Part shown: in pieces, positions 23,018 through 30,873 of the stretch
Layout of the letters: every line of letters starts with the position of its first letter
How positions within the stretch are numbered: position 1 is the stretch's first letter
Assembly (NCBI GenBank): GCA_036558305.1
Contig: DATBFX010000248.1
Span: 1-32,329 of the forward strand
From: DATBFX01 sp036558305
GTDB lineage: Bacteria > Chloroflexota > Chloroflexia > Thermomicrobiales > UBA6265
DNA: 32,329 nucleotides
Direction of reading: 5' to 3'
Translations under genes and position numbers: made by a program
Notes under the pieces: model-generated
Seen by the model: the letters and a program-made list of their open reading frames with translations, nothing else
Databases searched by the model: none
What the model was told of the DNA's origin: nothing

Positions 23018-23646
23018 GCGGCAAAGCTGTCTTCGGGCCCGCCGGCGGCGGTGCCTGGCTGCGCTGAGCGAACGGGCGGCCGTACGCGAGATGGAGTCAG
23101 GGGAGACACCGAGGGTCGGACGGGCTACCTCAGCCGAGCGTCGTAGGGGAAGGTCGACGCCTCCGCGGCTGGGCAAAATCACAGGAAGGTCGTCCTGATA
23201 CCGAGCGCGCCGGTGGCCCGTCGGGGTCCGGCGCCGCGAACGGCAAAGGAAGGTCGAACTCGCAGCGCTTCGTGACGGGGACGAGCTGGTTGTGAGCAAT
23301 CGATCGGCGCCGAGAACCGGGCAACCCGCCCGGGTCGTGTTCCGAGGGAACGCGATCCGGGCTTTGCCGTGCTTGGCGGTGGTCGACGCTCCAGCGCGGG
23401 TGGGGGGACGACGAGCGATGTGCGCGCAAACCGTAATCACCAAAACGCCGGTCAAAACGGCGAGACAACGGTCGGTCGAGCGTCGCGTCGGCAGCGTGCG
23501 GCACCGCGTGACGGAGGGGGCCGATCGGCTCTGCCGGGGAGGGCCGTGACTGGGGATGACCTCGGGGGGAGTAACGCGACGGTCGCCCCGTGGCGGCCAG
23601 GGAAAAGGGTCCGGGCTTGGACCGCGGTGATCGGGAGGGTTCCAAC
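23018..23646 (+). promoter_or_regulatory. long leader of the 2224-aa gene, part similar to the leader at 30573-30873
   Basis: No small gene is evident. GGGGGACGACGA (23403-23414), CCGCGGTGAT (23622-23631) and GGGAGGGTTC (23633-23642, including the ribosome binding site) recur in the same order before the gene at 30874. No known riboswitch consensus could be recognised by eye. Confidence 0.35.
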
Positions 23647-26600
23647 GTGAAAATGGCCAAGACGTCCGCGCTCCTGCGCTTGGTCGGGATGCTGGCGATG
23701 ATCGTCAGTACCGTGACCTACGCGCAGGGGACTTACGCGGCAGGCGGAGGGGGCAAGACCGTTTCGTCCCTGGCGCTGCACCAGGATTCGTCGAGCACCT
23801 CGACGGGGGCGGACGGCGGCGACGCGACCAGCGGTACCGCCACCGGCGGCGACGGCGGCGACGGCGGCGACGGTGCCAGCGGCGGTGCCGGCACCGGTGG
23901 CGACGCCAACGCCAGCGGCGGCGACGGCGTCGGTGCCGACGGCAGCGGCGGCAGCGCCAGCGGCGGTAACGGTGGTGACGCCAGTGGCGACACCACCGGC
24001 GGCGACACCGCGGGCGGGAGCGCAACCGGTGGCGACGCCATCGGCGGCGACGCGTCCGGCGGCGACAGCGGCGCCGGCGGCGATGCCTTCGGTGGCAACG
24101 GCGTCGGCGGTGACGCCAGTGGCGACACCACCGGCGGCGACGCGTCCGCGGGTGATGCAGCCAGCGGCAACGTGACCGGCGGCGGCGTGATCAGCGTCAC
24201 CATCGGCAGCGATGCCAACGGCGGTAACGGCGGCAATGGCTCCGGTGGTTCCGGCGGCGATGGTGGCAACGCCACCGGCAGCGCCACCACCGGCGGCAAC
24301 AACACCGGTGGCAACGCGACCGGCGGTGACGTCACCGGCGGCAGCGCCTCGTCCGTCGTCAGCGGCGGTGGCAACACCGGCGGCAACGGCGTCGGTGGCG
24401 TCGCCTTCGGCGGCGATTCGACCGGCGGCGACGCGCTGGGCGGCTTTGCGCTCGGCGGTTCCGCCACCACCGGCGACGCCATCGGCGGCAACACGTCCGG
24501 CGGCCTCAACACCGGCGGCGACGGCGGCAGCGCCACGGCCGGTTCCGGCACGGGCGGCGACGGCACCGGCGGCTTCGGCGGCACTGCCACGGCCGGCGAC
24601 GGCATCGGCGGTTTCGGCGGCAATGGCGGCGACGGTGGGACCGGCGGGGACGCCATCACCGGCGACGCCTTCGGCGGCGAAGGCGGCAATTCCAACGCCG
24701 AAGCGTTCAACGAGGGTTCCAGCGAGGGTGCAACGGCCAACGCGACCGGCGGTGCGGCCGGTGACGCGACGTCCGGCGACGCCTTCGGCGGCAGCGGCGG
24801 TACCGGTGGTTTCGGCGCCGATGGCGGCGAAGGGACCGGCGGCGGTGCCAATGCCGACGGCGGCCTGGGCATCGGCGGCAGCGGGACCGGCGGCAATGCG
24901 ACGGCCGGTGACGGCGGATCGGCTTCGGGCAACACCACCGGCGGCAACACGACCGCGGGCGATGCGGCGGCCGGCGATGCCACCGCGGGCGACGGGCTCG
25001 GCGGCAATGCCTCCGACGGCGGCATCGGCACCGGCGGTGACGGCATCGGCGGCGACGCCGACGGCGACACCACCGGCGGCGCCAGCACCGCCGGCAACGC
25101 GACCGGCGGCAACACCACCGGCGGCGGCGTGATCGCGATCACCGCGGGCTGCAACGTCCTCGGCGACCTCGTCGCTCCGACGCTTGAACCTCCGCTGGCC
25201 GACACGACCGGCGGCGGCGACGGCGGCGACGGCGGTGCCAGCGGGGCCGCGGCCGGCGGCGACGGCGGCAACGGCGGCACCGCGACCTGCGGTATCACCG
25301 ACGGTAGTGGCAACCACGGCGGCAACGCGACGGGCGGCAACGTCACCGGCGGCAACGCGACCAGCACGACCACCGGTCTGGCCAACAGCGGTGGCAACGG
25401 CACCGGTGGCGCGGCCGACGCGGGCGATTCGAACGCCGGCGATGGCTTCGGCGGCAGCGCCCTCGGCGGCAACGCGACCACCGGCAGCACGATCGGCGGC
25501 AGCACGACCGGCGGCGAGAACCTCGCCGGCTTCGGCGGCGACGCCAGTGGCGGCGACGGCGACGGCGGCGACGGCACCGGCGGCGACGGCGGTGTTGCGA
25601 CCGGCGGCACCGGCTTCGCGGGTGACGGCGGCAGCGGTGGCTTCGGCGGCGACGGCGGCACGGCCGAGAGCGGTTTCGCGGGGGGCGGTGACGGCGGGAA
25701 CGCCAACGCCGGTGCCCTCGGCCACACCGCCGACCCGTCGGCGACGGCGGTCGGCGGCGACGGCGGCGCGGGCAGCAGCGGTCTCGCCGACGCCGGCGAC
25801 GGTGGCTTCGGCGGCGACGGGGCGACCGGCGGCAACGCCGACGGCGGGAGCGGCGACGCGACCGGCGGCGACGGCTTCGGCGGCAACGGTTCCGGCGGCG
25901 ACGGCTCGGGCGGCTTCGGCGGCAACGCCTCCGGCGATACGTCCGGTGGCGACACCACCGGCGGCAACGCCTCGGGCGGCAACGCCTCGGGTGGCAACGC
26001 GACCGGTGGCGATTCCGGTCTCGGCGGTGCCGCGACCGCCGGCGACGGCTCCGGCGGCAACGGCACCGGCAACACGACCGGCGGCAACAACACGGGCGGT
26101 GACGCCACCGGCGGCGACACCACCGGCGGTCTGACCGTCGCGGTCACCATCGGCTGCAACGTCTTCGCCGGTGATGCCGGCAACGGCGGTGCCGGCGGCA
26201 CCGGCGCCAACGCGACCGGCGGTGCCGGCGGTGCCGGTGGCGACGGCGGCAACGCGACCTGCAGCGACACCCTGGGTGGCGGCAACGGCAACGGCAGTGC
26301 CGGCGCGACCGGGGGCAACGTGACCGGCGGTCAGGCCTCCGGCAACACCACCGGCGGTGGCAACAGCGGTGGCGATGGCACCGGCGGCGATGCGTCGGGC
26401 GGCGACTCCAACGGCGGATTCGCAGTCGGTGGCGACGGCGACGCGGGCGATGCCCTCGCGGGCAACACCACCGGCGGCGATACCGACGGCGGCGCCAACG
26501 AAGGCGGCGACGGCGGTGCGGGTAACGGCGCCGGTGGCTTCGCCGGCTCCGGTACGGGCGGCACCGGCGGGACGGCCGCGGGCGGCAACGCGACCGCGGG

Positions 26601-29600
26601 CTTCGGCGGCAACGGCGGCGACGCCGGCGACGGTGGCAATGCCACCAGCGGCGAGGCCGACGGCGGTCACGGCGGCAACGCCGTGGCCGAGGCCACCGTC
26701 AACGACGGCGACACCTCGACGGCCCTGGCGATCGGCGGCTTCGGTGGCGACGCCACCAGCGGCAACGCCCTCGGCGGCACCGGCAGCGACGGCGGCTTCG
26801 GCGGCTTCGGCGGCAACGCCACCGGCGGTCAGGCCTCCGCGACCGGCGGTGACGGCACCGGCGGCAATGGCACCGGCGGCGACGGCATCGGCGGCGACGG
26901 CGGCTCCGGCGCCGGCAACACCACCGTTGGCGACACCACCGGCGGCAACGCCGACGCGGGCGACTCCGCGGGCGGCAACGCCACCGGCGGCACGGCCGGC
27001 GACGGTGGCAACGGCACCGGCGGCAACGGCACCGGCGGCAACGCCAGCGGCAACACGACCGGCGGCGACCACGTCGCGGGCGACGCCACGGGCGGCAATA
27101 CCACCCAGGGCGCCACGGTCGCGATCACCATCGGCTGTCTCGCGGTCGCGGGCGATGCCGGCGACGGCGGCGCGGGCGGCGCGGTTGGCGTCGGCGGCGA
27201 CGGCGGCAACGGCGGCGACGCGAACTGCGATCCCGCGGCTGGCAACACCACACCCGGTGGCAACACCACACCGGGTGGCAACACCACGCCGGGGCTGACC
27301 GCAGTCGGTCACACGACTGAGGGCGGCAACGTCTCCGGCGGCAACGCGACCGGCGGCAACGTCACCGGCGGTAACGCCACCGGCGACACCACCGGCGGCG
27401 GCAACACCGGCGGCAGCGGCGAAGGCGGCGACGGCAACGGCGGCAACTCCACGGCCGGCGACGGCTTCGGCGGTGACGCCTGCCCGATCGAAACCGATGG
27501 CGAGGCCGGCAGCGCTCAGGTCGAGGGTTGCGGTTCCGCAACCTCCGGCGACACCACCGGTGGCGCCACCTTGGGTGGCGGCAACGTCGGCGGTGCCGGC
27601 GGTGACGGCAACGGCGGCGAAGGTTCCGGCGGCAGCGCCAACATCGAAGGCGGCGGCAGCGGCGGTATCGCCACGGGCGGCGAAGCGACCGGCGGCACCG
27701 GCGGCGCCGGCGGCTTCGGCGGTGACGGCGGCGACGCCACCAGCGGCAACGCGGCCACCTTCGGCGGCGGCAACGCCAACGCGGTCGCGGCCAGCTCCGG
27801 CGTCGATCCCGACGCCACGGCCATCGGCGGCGACGGCGGTTCCGCAACCACCGGCAACGCGACCGGCGGTGAACCCGGCGTCGCGGGCGACGGCGGCAAC
27901 GGTGCGGACGGCCTCGGCGGCAACGCCACCGCGAACGCGGGCGATGCGAACGCCGGCAGCGGCACCGGTGGCAACGGCAGCGGTGGCTTCGGCGGCAACG
28001 CCGACGGCGACACGACCGGCGGCGACACCGCGGGTGGCGGTGCCATCGGCGGCAATTCGACCGCCGGCGACGGCAACGGCGGCGATTCCGGCATCGGCGG
28101 TGCGGGCACGGGTGGCGAAGGCGCGGGCGGCAACGCCTCCGGCGATACGACCGGCGGCGATTCCTCGGGCGGCAACGCGACCGGCGGCAACACCACGACC
28201 GGCGACCTCTCCTTCACGATCACGATCGGCGACACCCCGACGACGCTCACCATCGCGAACGTCAATGTGAGCGTCGGCTGCGTCGCCATCGGCGGCGACG
28301 GCGGCAACGGCGGCAACGGCAATGCCACGGCCGGCGGCAACGGCGGCGACGGCGGCACCGGCACCTGCGGTGAGACCACCAGCAGCGGCAACACGGTCGG
28401 CGATGCCACCGGTGGCGACGTCACCGGCGGCAGCGGCGATGCGTCGACCACGGGCGGCGGCAACACCGGCGGCGACGCCGATGGCGGCGACGGACCGGAC
28501 GGCGCCAACGGCGGCGGCAACGGGACCGGTGGCAACAGCACCGGCGGCGACGGCAGCGGTGGCTTCGCCTTCGGTGGCGTGGCGACTTCCGGCAACACCA
28601 CCGGCGGCGATACCACCGGCGGCACCAATCTCGGCGGCGACGGCGGCACCGCGGATGCCGGCGCCGGCGACGGCGGCGATGCGACCGGCGGCGACGGCGG
28701 CACCGCGGATGCCGGCACCGGCACCGGCGGCGATGCTGGTAACGGCGGCGACGCCGGCAGCGGCGGCGACGGCAGTTCCGGCAACGCCACCGGCGGTCAC
28801 GGAGGCAACGCGAACGCCGAGGCGTACTCGGCCGGCGATGCCGGTAACTCGACCGCTGCGGCGACCGGCGGCCGGGGCGGCAACGTCCGCACCGGCGACG
28901 GCAGCGGCGGCGAGGGCGGCAGCGGCGGATTCGGTGGCGAGGGCGCCGAGGGCAGCGGCGGTAACGCCGATGCCAATGGCGGCACCGGAAACGCCGGCAA
29001 CGGCGACGGCGGCGACGCCCTCGGCGGCGATGGCGGCAACGCGACCGGCAATACCACCGGCGGCAACACCACCGGCGGCGAGGTCGATCCGGAGACCGGC
29101 GAGGTCATCGGCGCGCTCGCGGGCGACGCGTCTGCCGGCACCGGCAACGGCGGCAACGCCAGCGACGGTGGCCCGGGTTCCGGCGGCAACGCCAGCGGTG
29201 GCGACGCGGGTGGCAACACGACCGGCGGCAACGCTTCCGGCGGCAATGCGACCGGAGGCGACGCGACCAGCGGCACCGCCATCGACATTACGGTCGGTTG
29301 CAACACCCTCACCGATCTCGCCGCCTTCCCGGATGGACCGTTCGTCTCCGGCGGCGACGGCGGCAACGGTGGTGACGGCGGCGCCACGGTTCCCGGCGGC
29401 GACGGCGGCAACGGCGGCGACTCGACCTGCGACACGACGGACAACTCGAACAACACCTCCGGCGACGCCACGTCGGGTACGGTCACCGGTGATCCCGCCT
29501 CCAGCAACACCACGGGCGGCGGGAACAGCGGTGCCAACGGCACGGGTGCCGACGGCACCGGTGGCAACAGCGATGCCGGCGACGGGAACGCCACCGCTGC

Positions 29601-30321
29601 CTTCGGCGGTAACGCCACCCAGGGCGACACCTCCGGCGGTCTCAGCGAGGGCGGCCTGAACACCGGCGGCGTCGGCGGCAACTCGACCGGCGGCGCCGGC
29701 TCCGGCGGCGGTGCCGATGGCGGTGCCGGCGGTGTCGCGGACGCGGGCGACGGGACCGGTGGCGCCGGCGGTGCCGCTGGCTCCGGCGCGGACGGCGGCA
29801 ACGGCTCCACCGGCGACGGCACGGGCGGTCACGGCGGCAACGCGAACGACGTTTCGTACGTCGCCGAGGCCGGTGCCGATCCCGTCTTCATCTTCCTCGG
29901 CCTCTGCGCCGACGACCGCGACTTCGACTGCAGCGCCGGCAACGTCGACGGTGACGCCACCGGCTTCGTCGAGGGCGATGTCTTCGGCGACTGCACCGGC
30001 TACTGCCTGGGCGACGTCACCGGCGACTGCACCGGCACCTGCTTCGGTGACGTCGGCGGCGACTGCACCGGCACCTGCGGTGCCGGTGGCGACGACACCG
30101 GCGACGACGACACCGGCGGCGATGGTCACGGCCATCACCGTCACCACCACGACGGCAACAGCAGTAACGACGCCGCGGAAGTCGCATCCGTCACCGCGCT
30201 CCCCAACACCGGCGCCGGGGCTTCGGACGGCTTCGGCGGACCGAACAGCGTGCTGATCCTGTTCGGATCGCTGGTCGTCCTCCTCGCGGCGGGCTACGGT
30301 CTGCGGCGGCGGTCGGCCTAG
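23647..30321 (+). CDS. giant LPXTG-anchored glycine-rich surface protein, 2224 aa
   Basis: The GTG at 23647 follows GGGAGGG by 7 nt; an ATG two codons later is possible. Residues ~3-32 are a signal peptide (LLRLVGMLAMIVSTVTYAQG). Residues ~55-2080 are GGxGG repeats rich in Asn, Asp, Thr, Ala, arranged in six modules of ~940-1140 bp. Each module contains a hydrophobic strand of the type VTIGCN, a second Cys in a GG(N/T)xxC context 29-46 residues later, and a GGNANAEA-type segment. Residues ~2087-2150 hold eight Cys, including GDCTGYC/GDCTGTC repeats, then an Asp-rich stretch and HGHHRHHHDG. LPNTG (residues 2185-2189) is followed by a 35-residue tail with a hydrophobic helix and RRRSA, a standard sortase sorting signal. 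It should be covalently attached to the cell wall; its function is unknown. Confidence 0.88.
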   Translation: MKMAKTSALLRLVGMLAMIVSTVTYAQGTYAAGGGGKTVSSLALHQDSSSTSTGADGGDATSGTATGGDGGDGGDGASGGAGTGGDANASGGDGVGADGSGGSASGGNGGDASGDTTGGDTAGGSATGGDAIGGDASGGDSGAGGDAFGGNGVGGDASGDTTGGDASAGDAASGNVTGGGVISVTIGSDANGGNGGNGSGGSGGDGGNATGSATTGGNNTGGNATGGDVTGGSASSVVSGGGNTGGNGVGGVAFGGDSTGGDALGGFALGGSATTGDAIGGNTSGGLNTGGDGGSATAGSGTGGDGTGGFGGTATAGDGIGGFGGNGGDGGTGGDAITGDAFGGEGGNSNAEAFNEGSSEGATANATGGAAGDATSGDAFGGSGGTGGFGADGGEGTGGGANADGGLGIGGSGTGGNATAGDGGSASGNTTGGNTTAGDAAAGDATAGDGLGGNASDGGIGTGGDGIGGDADGDTTGGASTAGNATGGNTTGGGVIAITAGCNVLGDLVAPTLEPPLADTTGGGDGGDGGASGAAAGGDGGNGGTATCGITDGSGNHGGNATGGNVTGGNATSTTTGLANSGGNGTGGAADAGDSNAGDGFGGSALGGNATTGSTIGGSTTGGENLAGFGGDASGGDGDGGDGTGGDGGVATGGTGFAGDGGSGGFGGDGGTAESGFAGGGDGGNANAGALGHTADPSATAVGGDGGAGSSGLADAGDGGFGGDGATGGNADGGSGDATGGDGFGGNGSGGDGSGGFGGNASGDTSGGDTTGGNASGGNASGGNATGGDSGLGGAATAGDGSGGNGTGNTTGGNNTGGDATGGDTTGGLTVAVTIGCNVFAGDAGNGGAGGTGANATGGAGGAGGDGGNATCSDTLGGGNGNGSAGATGGNVTGGQASGNTTGGGNSGGDGTGGDASGGDSNGGFAVGGDGDAGDALAGNTTGGDTDGGANEGGDGGAGNGAGGFAGSGTGGTGGTAAGGNATAGFGGNGGDAGDGGNATSGEADGGHGGNAVAEATVNDGDTSTALAIGGFGGDATSGNALGGTGSDGGFGGFGGNATGGQASATGGDGTGGNGTGGDGIGGDGGSGAGNTTVGDTTGGNADAGDSAGGNATGGTAGDGGNGTGGNGTGGNASGNTTGGDHVAGDATGGNTTQGATVAITIGCLAVAGDAGDGGAGGAVGVGGDGGNGGDANCDPAAGNTTPGGNTTPGGNTTPGLTAVGHTTEGGNVSGGNATGGNVTGGNATGDTTGGGNTGGSGEGGDGNGGNSTAGDGFGGDACPIETDGEAGSAQVEGCGSATSGDTTGGATLGGGNVGGAGGDGNGGEGSGGSANIEGGGSGGIATGGEATGGTGGAGGFGGDGGDATSGNAATFGGGNANAVAASSGVDPDATAIGGDGGSATTGNATGGEPGVAGDGGNGADGLGGNATANAGDANAGSGTGGNGSGGFGGNADGDTTGGDTAGGGAIGGNSTAGDGNGGDSGIGGAGTGGEGAGGNASGDTTGGDSSGGNATGGNTTTGDLSFTITIGDTPTTLTIANVNVSVGCVAIGGDGGNGGNGNATAGGNGGDGGTGTCGETTSSGNTVGDATGGDVTGGSGDASTTGGGNTGGDADGGDGPDGANGGGNGTGGNSTGGDGSGGFAFGGVATSGNTTGGDTTGGTNLGGDGGTADAGAGDGGDATGGDGGTADAGTGTGGDAGNGGDAGSGGDGSSGNATGGHGGNANAEAYSAGDAGNSTAAATGGRGGNVRTGDGSGGEGGSGGFGGEGAEGSGGNADANGGTGNAGNGDGGDALGGDGGNATGNTTGGNTTGGEVDPETGEVIGALAGDASAGTGNGGNASDGGPGSGGNASGGDAGGNTTGGNASGGNATGGDATSGTAIDITVGCNTLTDLAAFPDGPFVSGGDGGNGGDGGATVPGGDGGNGGDSTCDTTDNSNNTSGDATSGTVTGDPASSNTTGGGNSGANGTGADGTGGNSDAGDGNATAAFGGNATQGDTSGGLSEGGLNTGGVGGNSTGGAGSGGGADGGAGGVADAGDGTGGAGGAAGSGADGGNGSTGDGTGGHGGNANDVSYVAEAGADPVFIFLGLCADDRDFDCSAGNVDGDATGFVEGDVFGDCTGYCLGDVTGDCTGTCFGDVGGDCTGTCGAGGDDTGDDDTGGDGHGHHRHHHDGNSSNDAAEVASVTALPNTGAGASDGFGGPNSVLILFGSLVVLLAAGYGLRRRSA
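24208..29430 (+). repeat. six-fold ~1-kb super-repeat within the 2224-aa gene
   Basis: The first-Cys codon position of each module lies at 24208 (AGC, Ser), 25150, 26155, 27136, 28279 and 29299. The matching second position is at 24277 (GGC, Gly), 25288, 26260, 27226, 28366 and 29428. Successive intervals of the first position are 942, 1005, 981, 1143 and 1020 bp. Only module 1 lacks Cys at both positions. Confidence 0.8.
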
Positions 30322-30387
30322 GCACGACGCCGGCCGGGCCGGGACGTCGGTGCCCCGGTCCGGCCGAGACCCTGCGAACGAATCGAG

Positions 30388-30420
30388 AGCGCCCCGGCCG
30401 TTCGTGGCCGGGGCGTTGCT
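30388..30420 (+). terminator. terminator of the 2224-aa gene
   Basis: CGCCCCGGCC (30390-30399) pairs perfectly with GGCCGGGGCG (30406-30415) around a 6-nt loop, followed by TTGCT. It lies 67 nt after the stop codon. A second GC-rich hairpin (about 30328-30366) lies between. Confidence 0.75.
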
Positions 30421-30543
30421 CATGCGACCATTCGGGTGTCGCACACGCCACCGTGACCGTTTGCGCGTGGTCCGGTCGACGGACGGTGGACACGCGGTCG
30501 GGCGGAATTCGACCAATGGGCGGATTTTCCCGTCCGAACGATG

Positions 30544-30572
30544 TTGTGCCGCGGCCCAAGAATTGCTAGGAT
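30544..30572 (+). promoter_or_regulatory. sigma70-type promoter for the gene at 30874
   Basis: TTGTGC (30544-30549) and TAGGAT (30567-30572) are separated by 17 nt. The predicted leader is about 295 nt. Confidence 0.5.
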
Positions 30573-30873
30573 GGGGGACGACGAAACCGGTCCCACCGGA
30601 CCGACCATCGCCGACGGCAGCGGCGCACGACTCGGGGGTCAGCGCGCCGCCAACGGGCAGCTGCACACGAGCGGTCTCAACCACACGGACGCGGCAGATG
30701 AGACCGGTCGATCATCTCCCGAACCACGGATCGAAACGAGCAGACCAGGGCGTTTCGCTGAGGTGACGGTGGACGCTGCACGAGAAACGGTGTCGCGCGT
30801 AAGGGGACCGCTGGACGCGAGTCGATCGCGCTCGCCGCGGTGATGCGTGACCCGCTGACCGGGGAGGGTTCGC
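30573..30873 (+). promoter_or_regulatory. leader region of the last gene
   Basis: About 300 nt without a convincing gene. It shares GGGGGACGACGA (30573-30584), CCGCGGTGAT (30835-30844) and GGGAGGGTTC (30862-30871) with the leader of the 2224-aa gene, in the same order. Confidence 0.35.

Larger units (their letters stand above)
22528..23646. other. 1.1-kb non-coding region between divergent surface-protein genes
   Basis: No frame here has a convincing ribosome binding site, codon bias and protein-like composition together. It contains the GGCGAGGCGG inverted repeat (22728-22834), a promoter-like site (22989-23017) and a ~630-nt leader with several GC-rich hairpin possibilities. Bases 22528-22700 should hold the promoter of the cupin gene, but I cannot place it. 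Confidence 0.6.

Noticed and set aside
23018..23646. Known riboswitch, RNase P RNA, or c-di-AMP/c-di-GMP element in the long leader
   Set aside because: Fragments such as GACAAAAGTCCGGG (just upstream) and GCGCAAACC resemble parts of known RNAs, but the conserved cores are absent by eye. A covariance search could still settle it.
23452..30684. A 2410-codon minus-strand open frame opposite the 2224-aa gene
   Set aside because: It is a compositional shadow: stop codons are rare in every frame of GGC-repeat DNA. The plus strand has the signal peptide, LPNTG anchor and terminator.
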